Below are positions 16,073-25,529 of a stretch of 64,000 bases of DNA, in pieces; position 1 is the stretch's first letter; the number at the start of each line of letters is the position of its first letter. Under the pieces are notes generated by a model that searched no databases, had not been told where the DNA came from, and worked only from the letters and a program-made list of their open reading frames with translations. Origin of the DNA: Bacillota bacterium (lineage in GTDB: Bacteria; Bacillota; UBA4882; UBA8346); the NCBI GenBank assembly GCA_023410535.1, contig JAEYPR010000023.1, forward strand, positions 12,517 through 76,516. The letters run 5' to 3'. Position numbers and translations under genes: made by a program.

Positions 16073-16492
16073 AACTTGTTCCATTTTCCGATTTCCGAAA
16101 ATTTTTTGGAGGATTGAATAGGTTATTCAGAAAAGAAAATGATGTTTTTTGAGACGTCGATATCCTCAGACAGTTGAAAAATCATGATTATACGGGAAAC
16201 TAACCTTATTACAGTTAGCTGTGGCTATAAAAATGCAATATTTTTGTTTAAATAATACAGGCCTCCTACAATATTCCTTAAACATAGGTATTTTCCTGCT
16301 TTATGGCAAAAAAATAGGAAATTTTTGGATAAACAATGAATTTCATTAGAAAGAAAAAACCGATATAACTTCTTTAATTTAACAATTAACGGTAGCATTT
16401 TATCTTGTTTATAGTATAATACTGTTTAGTAATATTATCCAGGAATAAATAAAGCAAGAGAAACAGTTTTTTGTCTAAAAGGGGGCCCCATT
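16073..16492. other. AT-rich gap after the diguanylate cyclase
   Basis: About 420 bases of AT-rich DNA with no open frame I can support. A TATAGTATAAT stretch near 16412-16422 could be a -10 region for the decayed glycosyltransferase downstream. Confidence 0.35.
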
Positions 16493-16680
16493 GTGAACTC
16501 AAGTCCTTTGATAAGTGTCGTTATTCCTGCCTATAACGCTTAAAAACTATTGAAACAACCTTGAATTGGGTGCGCACTCAAACCTACCGGCATTTTGAGA
16601 TCATTGTTGTTGATGATGGCTCAAGGGATCGGAAACCGATGCGGTCATATTGAATAACTTACAAGGTCAATCGAGGAGCT
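16493..16680 (+). pseudogene. Decayed family 2 glycosyltransferase fragment
   Basis: A GTG behind AAAAGGGGGC opens a GT2 N-terminus, SSPLISVVIPAYNA, which hits a stop at 16541. Homology continues in another frame as TIETTLNWVRTQTYRHFEIIVVDDGSRD and after another indel as TDAVILNNLQGQ. These are the canonical first strand, helix and DD-containing second strand of a GT-A fold. The remnant ends at the start of the intact GT2 gene at 16682. At least two frameshifts and loss of the C-terminal two thirds make it nonfunctional. Confidence 0.8.
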
Positions 16681-16681
16681 T

Positions 16682-17476
16682 ATGAAGAAGATATCTGTAC
16701 TAATTAATACTTATAATGAAGAAAAAATGGTTGGGGAGTGTTTGGAGCATTTGCAATGGGCCGATGAAATTGTGGTTGTTGATTCGGCAAGTACCGATAA
16801 TACCACGGCCATTGCCCGGCGGTATACTGACAAAGTTATCTCAATTCCCCGAAGTAATTTTAGCGATATGCGTAACGCTGGTTTGCGTGAATTAACCGGC
16901 GATTGGGTCTTGGTGGTTGATGCGGATGAACGGGTACTCTCGGAGTTAGCGGCGGAGATTCGCAACACTGTTGTTTTGGATCCAGAAGAAGTCGGATTTT
17001 ATATTCCGTTTCATAATTTTTTTCTTGGCAAATGGATTAAACATTGTGATTGGTATCCCTGCTTAAAGTTGCGGTTGTTCAAACGCTCACTCAATCACTA
17101 CTATAGTGGTCTTGTTCATGAAACGTTACATTTGGATGGAAAAACAGGTAAACTGAACAATCATATCAATCACTATTCGTATTCAAGCGTCGAGCAATAT
17201 GTGAATAAAAGCAACCTATACACGACCTTGGCGGCGGAGAGCCTTTTAAAAAAGGGTAGGAAAGTTTCCGTCTCCAAGATGATTTTTCGGCCGATTAGCC
17301 ATTTTACGAAGACGTATTTCTTCCGAGGCGGATTTCTCGATGGCGTTCATGGCCTCATTTTAAGTATTCTTCAGAGCTATTACGTTTTCTTGCGTACGGT
17401 TAAAGTGTGGCAAAAACAGAATGACCGGCGTCAATACTCTGCCGGTAACAGCGAAACAATGGCTGAAAAGACCTGA
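16682..17476 (+). CDS. Family 2 glycosyltransferase, WaaE/lipopolysaccharide-core type
   Basis: A 264-residue cytoplasmic GT-A glycosyltransferase. It starts MKKISVLINTYNEE, has ADEIVVVDSASTDNT (nucleotide-binding), FSDMRNAGLRE, and the metal-binding DADER (about residues 79-83). WIKHCDWYPCLKLRLFKR and GLVHETLHLDGK are typical of the WaaE/KdtX group that adds glucose to the lipopolysaccharide core. A C-terminal amphipathic helix (GGFLDGVHGLILSILQSYYVFLRTVK) suggests membrane association. It converges on the GT9 gene, with a 46-bp overlap of coding ends. Confidence 0.88.
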   Translation: MKKISVLINTYNEEKMVGECLEHLQWADEIVVVDSASTDNTTAIARRYTDKVISIPRSNFSDMRNAGLRELTGDWVLVVDADERVLSELAAEIRNTVVLDPEEVGFYIPFHNFFLGKWIKHCDWYPCLKLRLFKRSLNHYYSGLVHETLHLDGKTGKLNNHINHYSYSSVEQYVNKSNLYTTLAAESLLKKGRKVSVSKMIFRPISHFTKTYFFRGGFLDGVHGLILSILQSYYVFLRTVKVWQKQNDRRQYSAGNSETMAEKT

Positions 17477-18438
17477 TTCGCAGTAATATTATTCATACAG
17501 CGATGGTGGGGGCATTCTTTCAAATGACATTCCAGACAAGATTCGCTGGACCGCACAATAACATGTGGCACCATATACGGCCCGAAGCGATCCGGTTTAG
17601 TCGGTCCGAAGATTGCAACAATTGGGGTTTTTTGTGAAGCTGCGATATGACTCGGACCACTGTCGCCACTGACAAAGACGACGCATTTTCGAGCGAGCGC
17701 GGCAAGATGCAACAAGGTGGTTTTTCCAGTAAAAGCAATCGGTTGGAAGGACAGATTGGTTGTGATCGATGCAATTAGCGGGATATCCATTCCCCCGCCG
17801 AAGAAGACCGGAACCAACCCATTCCGCCATAACTCCTCCGCTAGTTTTGTATACCCTTCCTTGGTCCAACGTTTTGTCAGCCAGTTACTGCCAACATTCA
17901 AACCTACTACTTTTTTTCCGTCAAGCCCTGCTTCATTCCATAAGCAATCCGCTTCGTTCTGCGTTTTCGCATCGACAAACACTTCCAAGCCTTTATTTTC
18001 GGAGCGGGAGATCTTTAGAAGGTTAAGAATTTCGAGAAATTCTTCCGCTTTATGAACCTGATCATTTTCGTGCATCATTTTCGTGAAGAACAGCGCAAAG
18101 GGACCTTTTTTGGCAAATCCCGCTCTGACTTTTGCGCCGCTGAAAGCGGTAAAGAACGTGGTCCGTTCATTGGGATGCAAATTGATTACCATATCATATC
18201 GTTTCTGACGGATTGTTTTGATGAATTCCCAATTTCGGCGTGGATTTTTTCGAAAACTGCTGCGATTAACCGGGATCACCTTATGTAAAAACGGGTTATG
18301 CCTAACTACATCTTGATATTTTTCATCAACGAGATAGTCGATTTCCACCTCGCGGAAAGCAGCATATAATTCGCGAATAAATGGCGTTGTAAAGACTAAA
18401 TCTCCGATGTATAAGAGGTTTATCACGAGTATTTTCAT
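17431..18438 (-). CDS. Glycosyltransferase family 9, heptosyltransferase-like
   Basis: A 335-residue GT-B enzyme starting MKILVINLLYIGDLVFTTPFIREL, the GT9 N-terminal signature. The C-terminal half has NVGSNWLTKRWTKEGYTKLAEEL, FVSGDSGPSHIAASQKTPIVAIFGPTKPDRFGPY, the standard nucleotide-sugar-binding segment of ADP-heptose:LPS heptosyltransferases (WaaC/WaaF/WaaQ), and a late four-cysteine patch (CLECHLKECPHHRC). It implies a lipopolysaccharide-like outer-membrane glycolipid in this otherwise Bacillota-like genome. The exact sugar is not readable. It overlaps the convergent GT2 gene. Confidence 0.88.
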   Translation of the reverse strand: MKILVINLLYIGDLVFTTPFIRELYAAFREVEIDYLVDEKYQDVVRHNPFLHKVIPVNRSSFRKNPRRNWEFIKTIRQKRYDMVINLHPNERTTFFTAFSGAKVRAGFAKKGPFALFFTKMMHENDQVHKAEEFLEILNLLKISRSENKGLEVFVDAKTQNEADCLWNEAGLDGKKVVGLNVGSNWLTKRWTKEGYTKLAEELWRNGLVPVFFGGGMDIPLIASITTNLSFQPIAFTGKTTLLHLAALARKCVVFVSGDSGPSHIAASQKTPIVAIFGPTKPDRFGPYMVPHVIVRSSESCLECHLKECPHHRCMNNITANQVFSAIVSLLPAEY

Positions 18439-18586
18439 TTGAATACCATCCTAATTGATTCAAAAACTCCAGATTAACGAGCACGCTGAAATATGATTAT
18501 TGATCCAATTTCTAAAGTTCGATTCGATTAATTTATTTCCTGCTAGATATGTTACAATATTGATATTAAAACAGCTTGGAGGACAG

Positions 18587-19810
18587 ATGCGTAAACTTTG
18601 GTCTGAATACAGCCGTGAATTCAAATTATTGTTCTTCACTTGGTTGCTGGTCGGGATCACCAGCGGGATTAATGATACGGTCTTCAGCAATTATCTGCAT
18701 GATATCTTTCACGTCTCGCCCGAAGTTAGAGGTCTTTTGGAGCTGCCCCGGGAGTTTCCCGGCTTTGTGATCGCCATCGTCTCCGGGTTATTGATGTTTA
18801 TGGCCGACGTCCGGATGCTGGGGGTCGCCGTCGGTTTGACCGCCTTGGGCATGTGGGGCCAGTCTTTTTACTTATGGCATGGGCAGCCGCAGTTCGCTTG
18901 GATGATCACCAGTATGGTGGTCTGGAGTACCGGGGCGCATTTGTTTATGCCGCTGTCTTCCAGCGTAACCCTGCGTCTTTCGAAAGAAGGGGAGATGGGA
19001 AAGAATCTCGGCTTGCTCAATGGTGCCCAAACCGCCGCCTCAATCATCGGCTGTTTGATCATCTGGATTGTGATGGGCTGGTTGAAAATGGACTACCGGT
19101 TGGTCTTTACGTTGGCGGCATTTTTTGGTCTGTTGGGGATGATCTGCGCTTTCACCATGAAGATTCAGCACCAACCGGCTCATTCCGGGATGAAGGTTCG
19201 TTTGTTATGGCGAAAGGAGTATTCTCTTTTTTACTGGCTATCGATCTTGTATGGCGCGCGGAAACAAGTTTTCCTGACTTTTGCTCCTTGGGTAATTGTA
19301 CAGGTATTTAACCAAAAAGCTTCGGTGATGGCTGCTTTAATGTTTATCTCGGCGGTGATCGGAATCTTTTTCAAACCGTGGCTAGGGTGGCTAATTGACC
19401 GGGTTGGCGAACGGAAAGTGATCACCTGGGAAGCGATCGCTTTTATCGGCGTCTGTTTCGGGTATACCCTAGCCAACCACATCGGTTTAGGGGAAAATGC
19501 GATTTATCTGGTTTTTACTTGTTACATCGTGGATCTGCTCTTAAGTTCGGTGGCGATGGCCCGGACCACCTATATCCATAAGCACCTGATCGATTCAAAC
19601 GACTTAACTCCCACATTGTCGATGGGAGTCTCCTTGGACCACATGGTGGCGATGTCCATTCCGATTTTGGGCGGGTTGCTTTGGGCGCGGTTTGGATTTG
19701 AAAGCATCTTTATCACCGCCGCTTTAATCTCGTTTGCCAACATTTTGATTGCGCACCGGATGAAAGAACCAGTGGCAGCGGCGGTTCAGCTTCCCGCGGC
19801 CGGTTCGTGA
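18587..19810 (+). CDS. MFS transporter
   Basis: A 407-residue protein with about twelve membrane segments, e.g. LLFFTWLLVGITSGINDTVF near the N-terminus and MSIPILGGLLWARFG near the C-terminus. The cytoplasmic loop after helix 2 and the central loop around KIQHQPAHSGMKVRLLWRKEYS fit the major facilitator fold, and LGWLIDRVGERKVI matches the loop between helices 8 and 9. GGAGG lies 6 bases before the ATG at 18587. The substrate is unknown. It is a single gene flanked by unrelated units. Confidence 0.85.
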   Translation: MRKLWSEYSREFKLLFFTWLLVGITSGINDTVFSNYLHDIFHVSPEVRGLLELPREFPGFVIAIVSGLLMFMADVRMLGVAVGLTALGMWGQSFYLWHGQPQFAWMITSMVVWSTGAHLFMPLSSSVTLRLSKEGEMGKNLGLLNGAQTAASIIGCLIIWIVMGWLKMDYRLVFTLAAFFGLLGMICAFTMKIQHQPAHSGMKVRLLWRKEYSLFYWLSILYGARKQVFLTFAPWVIVQVFNQKASVMAALMFISAVIGIFFKPWLGWLIDRVGERKVITWEAIAFIGVCFGYTLANHIGLGENAIYLVFTCYIVDLLLSSVAMARTTYIHKHLIDSNDLTPTLSMGVSLDHMVAMSIPILGGLLWARFGFESIFITAALISFANILIAHRMKEPVAAAVQLPAAGS

Positions 19811-19978
19811 CGGAGCGGTGACTTACCCGGTGAGAACTTTGTTTGGCCGGCAGGAGAATTGGACTCGATACGGAATTTAATAACGACGTTTTTAGATGGA
19901 AGTTGAAACTGATTCGCAACGGCATGTAAAAAATTAGTTTCAATATTCCGTGCGACATAGAGAGTTGGAGTGACAATT
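19811..19978. other. Gap upstream of pcrA
   Basis: Contains TTGAAACT ... AGTTTCAA as an 8-bp inverted repeat (about 19905-19945), followed by GTGCGACATA (19950-19959). The second word matches the TGCGACATAT arm at 32193-32202. No gene is seen. Confidence 0.4.
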
Positions 19979-22198
19979 ATGGATATTTTAGCAGGGTTAA
20001 ATGAACCACAACGCGAAGCGGTCTGCCATACCGAGGGGCCGCTTCTCATTTTGGCGGGAGCGGGCTCGGGGAAGACCCGGGTGTTGACCCACCGCATTGC
20101 TTACCTGTTGTCGAAAGGGGTTGCCCCATGGCAGATCCTGGCGGTGACCTTTACCAATAAAGCCGCGCAGGAAATGCGGGAACGGGTTACCAAAATCGTT
20201 GGGCCGGGCGCCGAATCAATTTGGGTCTCCACCTTCCATACCGCTTGCGTCCGGATTTTACGCAGCGAGATTGAAGCTTTGGGTTACAACCGCAACTTTG
20301 TCATTTTTGATAGCCAAGACCAAGGGACGATCGTCAAGAATATTTTGAAAGAGATGAATCTGAGCGATAAAAGTTACGCGCCCAAAGCCCTGCTTAGTTC
20401 GATCTCCGGCGCGAAAAACGAACTGATTGGGGTTGAGGCCTACGCCCGGAAAGCGGACGACCATTGGTCCAATACGGTGGCCGAGGTGTATAAGCGTTAC
20501 CAGCAGAAGCTGCGTCAAAATAACGGTTTGGATTTTGACGACCTGATTATGACCACGGTCCGGCTCTTCCGGGAGCAACCGGAGGTGCTGGAGAAGTATC
20601 AACAGAAGTTCCGCTATATCATGGTCGACGAGTATCAGGATACCAACCACGCCCAATACGTCATGGTCAATTTGTTGGCCAAGCAGTATCAAAACCTTTG
20701 CGTCGTGGGTGACGACGACCAGTCGATTTATAGCTTCCGTAGCGCCGATATCCGGAATATTTTAGAGTTTGAGCGGGATTTCCCCCAAACTCATGTCATC
20801 AAGTTAGAGCAAAACTATCGTTCCACCCAGAACATTCTGTTGGCCGCCAATGAGGTGATCAAAAACAACCGGGGCCGCCGGGAGAAACGATTGTGGACCG
20901 AAAACCGCGCAGGCGATAAGATCCTGTTGTTCCGGGCCGATGATGAACGAGCCGAGGCTTGGTTTGTGGTGGATGAGCTCAAACGCCTGCATGACGAGGA
21001 AGGTTACAAGTATAACGACTTCGCTTTGTTATACCGGACCAACGCCCAATCCCGTAGTTTTGAGGAAGCTTTAATCCAACGCGGTTTGCCGTACCGGGTC
21101 ATCGGCGGGTTACGCTTCTACGAACGAAAAGAGATCAAGGATATCCTGGCGTACTTGCGGCTGGTTTATAACCCGTCGGACCGGGTGAGCCTCGGACGGG
21201 TCATCAACGTACCCAAACGGGGGATTGGCGATGCCAGTTACGAACGGTTCCTCTTCTTTCTCGACGATAATCAGTATTCGGTAATGGAAGGGGCCGCCCA
21301 CCTTGAGGAGATTCCCAGCCTCACCGCGCGGGCGCTCAAACCGTTAAGCGGCTTCTTCAGCCTGTTGCGGGGCTGGGTCGAGCAACGCGAGGTGTTGGGC
21401 GTTAAAGAGCTGGCTGAACTGATTCTGAAAGAAAGCGGTTATCTGCAAGAATTGCGGGCTGAGAACACCATCGAGTCCCAGGGACGGTTAGAGAACTTGG
21501 ACGAGTTTATCTCGTTAACGGTTGAGTTTGAACGGAACAGTGACGATAAGAGTTTAGCCGCGTTTTTAGAAACAGTGGCGTTAGTGGCCGATGTCGACAA
21601 CTATGAAGCCGATGCCGAAACCGTGGTCTTGATGACGCTGCACTCTGCCAAGGGTTTGGAGTTTCCCATCGTTTTCCTGGTGGGATTGGAAGAAGGAATC
21701 TTCCCGCACAGCCGGGCCTTGATGGATAACCGTGAATTGGAGGAGGAACGGCGACTCTGTTACGTCGGAATTACCCGCGCCCAGCGCCGGCTTTACGTAA
21801 CCCATGCCAACTTGCGGACTGTTTACGGCAGCACTAACGTGGCCGCCCCGTCACGGTTTCTCCTGGAACTTCCCCGGGAGATTTTGGCCAATGCCAAGGG
21901 AGCGAAAGCCAACACCTTGAGCGCCGGACGGCCCGCTCCAATCGCACCGCCGCAAGCAACACCGCGACCGACCCGGCCGGGCATGCCGCCGGTGGTGCCG
22001 GCAAGGAATGTCGCGAAGACCGGGACTGATCCGGAGCAGATCCGGGTCGGGGTGAAAGTCCGCCATGCCAAATGGGGGATCGGCACGATCGTCACCAAGG
22101 ACGGCAACGGTCCGGAGGCCCAAGTGAAAGTGGCGTTCCCGGGTTTGGGAATCAAATCCTTGATTTTAGCCTATGCCAATTTGGAGCTTGCTGATTAA
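19979..22198 (+). CDS. pcrA: ATP-dependent DNA helicase PcrA/UvrD
   Basis: A 739-residue superfamily 1A 3'-5' helicase for nucleotide-excision repair and removal of replication-blocking proteins. Visible motifs in order: Q-motif LNEPQREAV, Walker A AGAGSGKTRVL (about residues 27-37), Ia VTFTNKAAQEM, II VDEYQDTN, III VGDDDQSIYSFR, IV QNYRSTQNIL, V LMTLHSAKGLEFPIVFL and VI EERRLCYVGITRAQ. A proline-rich linker (PRPTRPGMPP) and a Tudor-like C-terminal domain (VRHAKWGIGTIV), used for RNA polymerase binding, follow. ATG at 19979 is chosen since GGAG ends 8 bases upstream; an in-frame GTG at 19970 overlaps that site. Confidence 0.97.
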   Translation: MDILAGLNEPQREAVCHTEGPLLILAGAGSGKTRVLTHRIAYLLSKGVAPWQILAVTFTNKAAQEMRERVTKIVGPGAESIWVSTFHTACVRILRSEIEALGYNRNFVIFDSQDQGTIVKNILKEMNLSDKSYAPKALLSSISGAKNELIGVEAYARKADDHWSNTVAEVYKRYQQKLRQNNGLDFDDLIMTTVRLFREQPEVLEKYQQKFRYIMVDEYQDTNHAQYVMVNLLAKQYQNLCVVGDDDQSIYSFRSADIRNILEFERDFPQTHVIKLEQNYRSTQNILLAANEVIKNNRGRREKRLWTENRAGDKILLFRADDERAEAWFVVDELKRLHDEEGYKYNDFALLYRTNAQSRSFEEALIQRGLPYRVIGGLRFYERKEIKDILAYLRLVYNPSDRVSLGRVINVPKRGIGDASYERFLFFLDDNQYSVMEGAAHLEEIPSLTARALKPLSGFFSLLRGWVEQREVLGVKELAELILKESGYLQELRAENTIESQGRLENLDEFISLTVEFERNSDDKSLAAFLETVALVADVDNYEADAETVVLMTLHSAKGLEFPIVFLVGLEEGIFPHSRALMDNRELEEERRLCYVGITRAQRRLYVTHANLRTVYGSTNVAAPSRFLLELPREILANAKGAKANTLSAGRPAPIAPPQATPRPTRPGMPPVVPARNVAKTGTDPEQIRVGVKVRHAKWGIGTIVTKDGNGPEAQVKVAFPGLGIKSLILAYANLELAD

Positions 22199-22278
22199 TT
22201 CCAGCTCTTTTTGGGGTATATCCAGCAGGAACCCTAGTTTTTGGGTCGAATGATCAAACTTGAAAGGCGGCGAAGCTT

Positions 22279-24177
22279 TTGTCGAAACGAGTTTGGTTAT
22301 TCGGCCTAATTATTTTGGTGCTCCTTTCCGCGGCGGCAGTGACGATGATTCACGCGGAGAGTCTGGGCCTGGCGGTCACTCTGGATGGACGGGCGCTTGA
22401 TCCGGAGATCCGGGTGATCGACAAAGACGGCAGTCAATATATCAATCTGCCGTTCCTCGGAAAATACCTACATATTGCCAGCGACTGGGATCCGGACAAC
22501 GGTGAGATTTGTCTCCGCTTTGGAAGTCTTTCGATTGTGATGTTTGAAAACACCGTGGAGTATACCACCAATGGTGAGCCGCGCCGCTTAAAAACCGCGC
22601 CGTTCCAGCGGGACGGTCAACTTTGGCTGCCGCTGGAGTTCATTGGCCGCTTAGGGGTTTCGGCGGTCAGTCAGAACGCCCAAAGCTTCAATTTGAGTTG
22701 GAACGACAATTACCTGCTCGGTATGGAGGTTGTGAAATACCAAGACCGGCCGGCGTTTGTTTTGATCGGCGCCAAACCCTTGAAAGTTAAAAGTTTTTTG
22801 CTGACCAACCCGGACCGTTTGGTGGTCGATTTGGACGGAGTGGTGCCTCATCCGGCGTTTGACGGTTCGTTGGCCGACAATCCCCTCGTCAAAAAGGTGC
22901 GTTACAGCAAAACCGAAGACGGTTTGCGGGTGGTTTTCGACCTCAACCAACTCAACGGTTACCGGATTATCCAAGAACCGAACTTCAACCGGCTGACGAT
23001 TGTGATGAACTACCGGGTCGATGAAGTCAGCTTCTTCAACAAGGATCAAGAACGCAAAGTCTATATCCGTTCAACCTTTCCCGCCAAATACCGGGTGGCG
23101 ACCTATGACCGGCCGAACCGCTTGGTGATTGATTTGGATGGGGCTACCTTAGCGGGGAATTCCAATCCGATCGCCGGCGACGGTCAGTGGGTCAAGTCGG
23201 TCCGGATGAGCCAATTTGATCCGAATACGGTCCGGGTGGTTTTGGATCTGGTGGAAACAGCGCCGTGTTTTGTGACTCGTTCCCAAAACAATCCCAATTT
23301 GATTGAGGTCCGGACCATGCAGCAGATTACGGCGTTAGCGTGGTCCGAGGCCAACGGCAGCGGGCAATTGACCATCGACGGCGACGGCGAGTTGGTCAAT
23401 ACCATTCGCAAACAAAAGAATCCGCAACGGTTGGAGGTCGATTTCAACTTTGCCAAAGTGGGCGGCGGATTGACGGTGCCGGCCATCAAAAGCGAACAGG
23501 TGAGGAGCGTCAAGATTTACAATTTGAACGCCACGACAGTCCGGATGGAGATTGCGCTCAATTATTTTGTGGGAGTCAACACCCAAAGCAGCGCTGACCG
23601 GCGGAGATTGGTGATTAGTTTTAAACGTTCGCCGATCATCGGCAAGACGGTGGTGCTCGATCCCGGCCACGGTGGAGTTGACCCCGGCGCCAGCGGCCGT
23701 CAGGGTACGCTGGAAAAAGAAGTCAACCTCGATGTCTCGCTGCGTTTGAAAAATCTTTTGGAAGAGGCCGGCGCCCACGTGGTGATGACGCGGATGGACG
23801 ATACTTTTATCAGCCTGTATGAACGGCCGTTCCTTGCCAACTATATCTTTGCGGACTTATTCGTTAGCGTTCATACCAATAACCATCAGAATTATCAGGT
23901 CCAGGGCGTTGAGGTATATTACTATCAGAGTCGGGCCGATTCCAAAGCCTTGGCCAAAAATGTCCTGGATGAGTTGATTCGCAATACTCAATTTAATAAT
24001 CTGGGAGTCAAATACAACGATTTTGTGGTGATCCGGGAAGCGCAGATGCCCGGCATCCTGGTGGAGATGGGCTTCTTATCCAATTTCCAAGAGGAAACGA
24101 CCATCCGGACGCCTGAGTTTCGTGAAAAGGCCGCTACAGGAATCTTCCAGGGAATTATGGATTTTTATCAGAACTAG
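22279..24177 (+). CDS. N-acetylmuramoyl-L-alanine amidase with AMIN domains
   Basis: Cleaves the amide between MurNAc and the stem peptide. The 632-residue exported protein has a signal peptide (to about residue 27), a copper-amine-oxidase-N-like beta domain (about 30-150), three AMIN-type repeats (about 150-245, 250-345, 350-440; each with a PDRLVVDLDG-like or NRLVIDLDG core) and an Amidase_3 domain (about 455-630). Zinc ligands are in DPGHGG, EKEVNLD and SVHTN, with catalytic Glu in LVEMGFLSN. AMIN domains are characteristic of cell envelopes with an outer membrane. The TTG start follows AAAGGCGG. Confidence 0.93.
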   Translation: MSKRVWLFGLIILVLLSAAAVTMIHAESLGLAVTLDGRALDPEIRVIDKDGSQYINLPFLGKYLHIASDWDPDNGEICLRFGSLSIVMFENTVEYTTNGEPRRLKTAPFQRDGQLWLPLEFIGRLGVSAVSQNAQSFNLSWNDNYLLGMEVVKYQDRPAFVLIGAKPLKVKSFLLTNPDRLVVDLDGVVPHPAFDGSLADNPLVKKVRYSKTEDGLRVVFDLNQLNGYRIIQEPNFNRLTIVMNYRVDEVSFFNKDQERKVYIRSTFPAKYRVATYDRPNRLVIDLDGATLAGNSNPIAGDGQWVKSVRMSQFDPNTVRVVLDLVETAPCFVTRSQNNPNLIEVRTMQQITALAWSEANGSGQLTIDGDGELVNTIRKQKNPQRLEVDFNFAKVGGGLTVPAIKSEQVRSVKIYNLNATTVRMEIALNYFVGVNTQSSADRRRLVISFKRSPIIGKTVVLDPGHGGVDPGASGRQGTLEKEVNLDVSLRLKNLLEEAGAHVVMTRMDDTFISLYERPFLANYIFADLFVSVHTNNHQNYQVQGVEVYYYQSRADSKALAKNVLDELIRNTQFNNLGVKYNDFVVIREAQMPGILVEMGFLSNFQEETTIRTPEFREKAATGIFQGIMDFYQN

Positions 24178-24230
24178 CGGCATAAGCTACTGAAAAATCG
24201 GTGAACAATGTCGCGAAAGGATGAAGATTG

Positions 24231-25310
24231 GTGACCGAGTTAACGGAGTTAGTGATCGAACTGGCGGACGCGTTTGGACCGTCCGGTTTTGAAGGGGAAG
24301 TACGGGAGATCTTCCGGCGTCAGACCGAAGCGGTGGCGGAGATCGCTTATGATAATTTAGGAAGCATTGTGGCGACTCATCGCGGCGGGACCGCCGGACC
24401 GAAGATTTTACTCGCGGCTCATTTGGATGAGGTCGGACTCTTGATCCGGGCGATTATGCCGAACGGTTATCTTAAAGTTGTCCCCCTGGGCGGTTGGTGG
24501 CCGCCGACCTTATTGGCGCAACGGGTTTTGATTCGTTCGGGTCGTGGCGACCATCTGGGAGTTATGGGGGCCAAACCGCCTCATTTTTTGGGTGAGGAGG
24601 ACAAAAACCGGGCGTTAAAGTTGAACGATCTCTATATCGACGTTGGAGCGCGCAATGCTGAAGCAGTGACGGCGTTGGGAATCGCCGTCGGCGACCCGGT
24701 GGTGCCGGCGGTTGCGACCAGCCGTCTGAGCGGAACGGATACTTTCGTTGGGAAAGCCTTTGACGACCGGATTGGTTGCGCGGCAGTGATCGAACTGCTG
24801 CGCGAGTTGGATGGCACCCAACCCAACCGGGTTTGCGGCGCCGGAACCGTTCAGGAGGAAAATGGGCTAAAAGGCGCCCGGACTTTAACTTCTTTGGTTC
24901 AACCCGACTTGTGTCTGGTATTGGAAGGCCCGCCGGCCGATGATTTTCCCGATAATTCCGTCGTCCAAGGCCGTTTGGGAGGCGGTCCGCAGATCCGGAT
25001 CTACGATCCCTCGATGTTTGCCAACCAAACCTTGGCGAAATTGGCGATTGCCCAAGCCGAGCAGTTGGGTATCGCTTATCAGGTGACGGTCCGCGAAAGC
25101 GGCGGCACTGACGGCAGCGCGATTCAGCTCGCCGGGACGGGCGGTGTCCCCACGTTAGTGTTGGGGATTCCGGTTCGTTACGCCCATAGCCATCAAGGAA
25201 TCGTCGCCTTGAGCGACCTGGAAGCGACCATTAAACTTTTAAAGGCGTTGCTTTACGCCTTGGACGAAACGACCGTTGCGAAGTTAAAGCAAAATCCCTG
25301 GAGTTCCTGA
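24231..25310 (+). CDS. M42 family metallo-aminopeptidase
   Basis: A 359-residue dinuclear zinc peptidase of the FrvX/PepA-like M42 family, cytoplasmic. It has DAFGPSGFEGEVREI at the start, the first ligand in LLAAHLDEVGLL, the bridging Asp in GKAFDDRIGCA, and the catalytic Glu pair in TVQEENGLKGA (usually EEVGLRGA). ESGGTDGSAIQ and VRYAHSHQGI carry the last ligands. GTG at 24231 is chosen behind AAAGGATG; a TTG one codon upstream is equally possible. It clusters with nothing obviously related. Confidence 0.9.
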   Translation: MTELTELVIELADAFGPSGFEGEVREIFRRQTEAVAEIAYDNLGSIVATHRGGTAGPKILLAAHLDEVGLLIRAIMPNGYLKVVPLGGWWPPTLLAQRVLIRSGRGDHLGVMGAKPPHFLGEEDKNRALKLNDLYIDVGARNAEAVTALGIAVGDPVVPAVATSRLSGTDTFVGKAFDDRIGCAAVIELLRELDGTQPNRVCGAGTVQEENGLKGARTLTSLVQPDLCLVLEGPPADDFPDNSVVQGRLGGGPQIRIYDPSMFANQTLAKLAIAQAEQLGIAYQVTVRESGGTDGSAIQLAGTGGVPTLVLGIPVRYAHSHQGIVALSDLEATIKLLKALLYALDETTVAKLKQNPWSS

Positions 25311-25352
25311 TGAGATTTGTCAACGGCGTATAATTATTCGCTGGATCAAAGA

Positions 25353-25384
25353 AACCTCACTCCGGCCCGGAGTGGGGTTTTTTC
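25353..25384 (+). terminator. Intrinsic terminator after the M42 peptidase gene
   Basis: AACCTCACTCCGG pairs with CCGGAGTGGGGTT across a minimal loop, followed by six Ts. Confidence 0.9.
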
Positions 25385-25529
25385 ACGGGGTTTAACCGGC
25401 TTTGGGGTAGACGGAGCAACCGGAATGGTTTATAATGAAATGATTAGGACTTTAGTAAATTAAGGAAATTTTTCGATAAATATGTACCGCTCGTAAGGGA
25501 TGCGCACAGAATAAGAAGGAGCGATCGGA

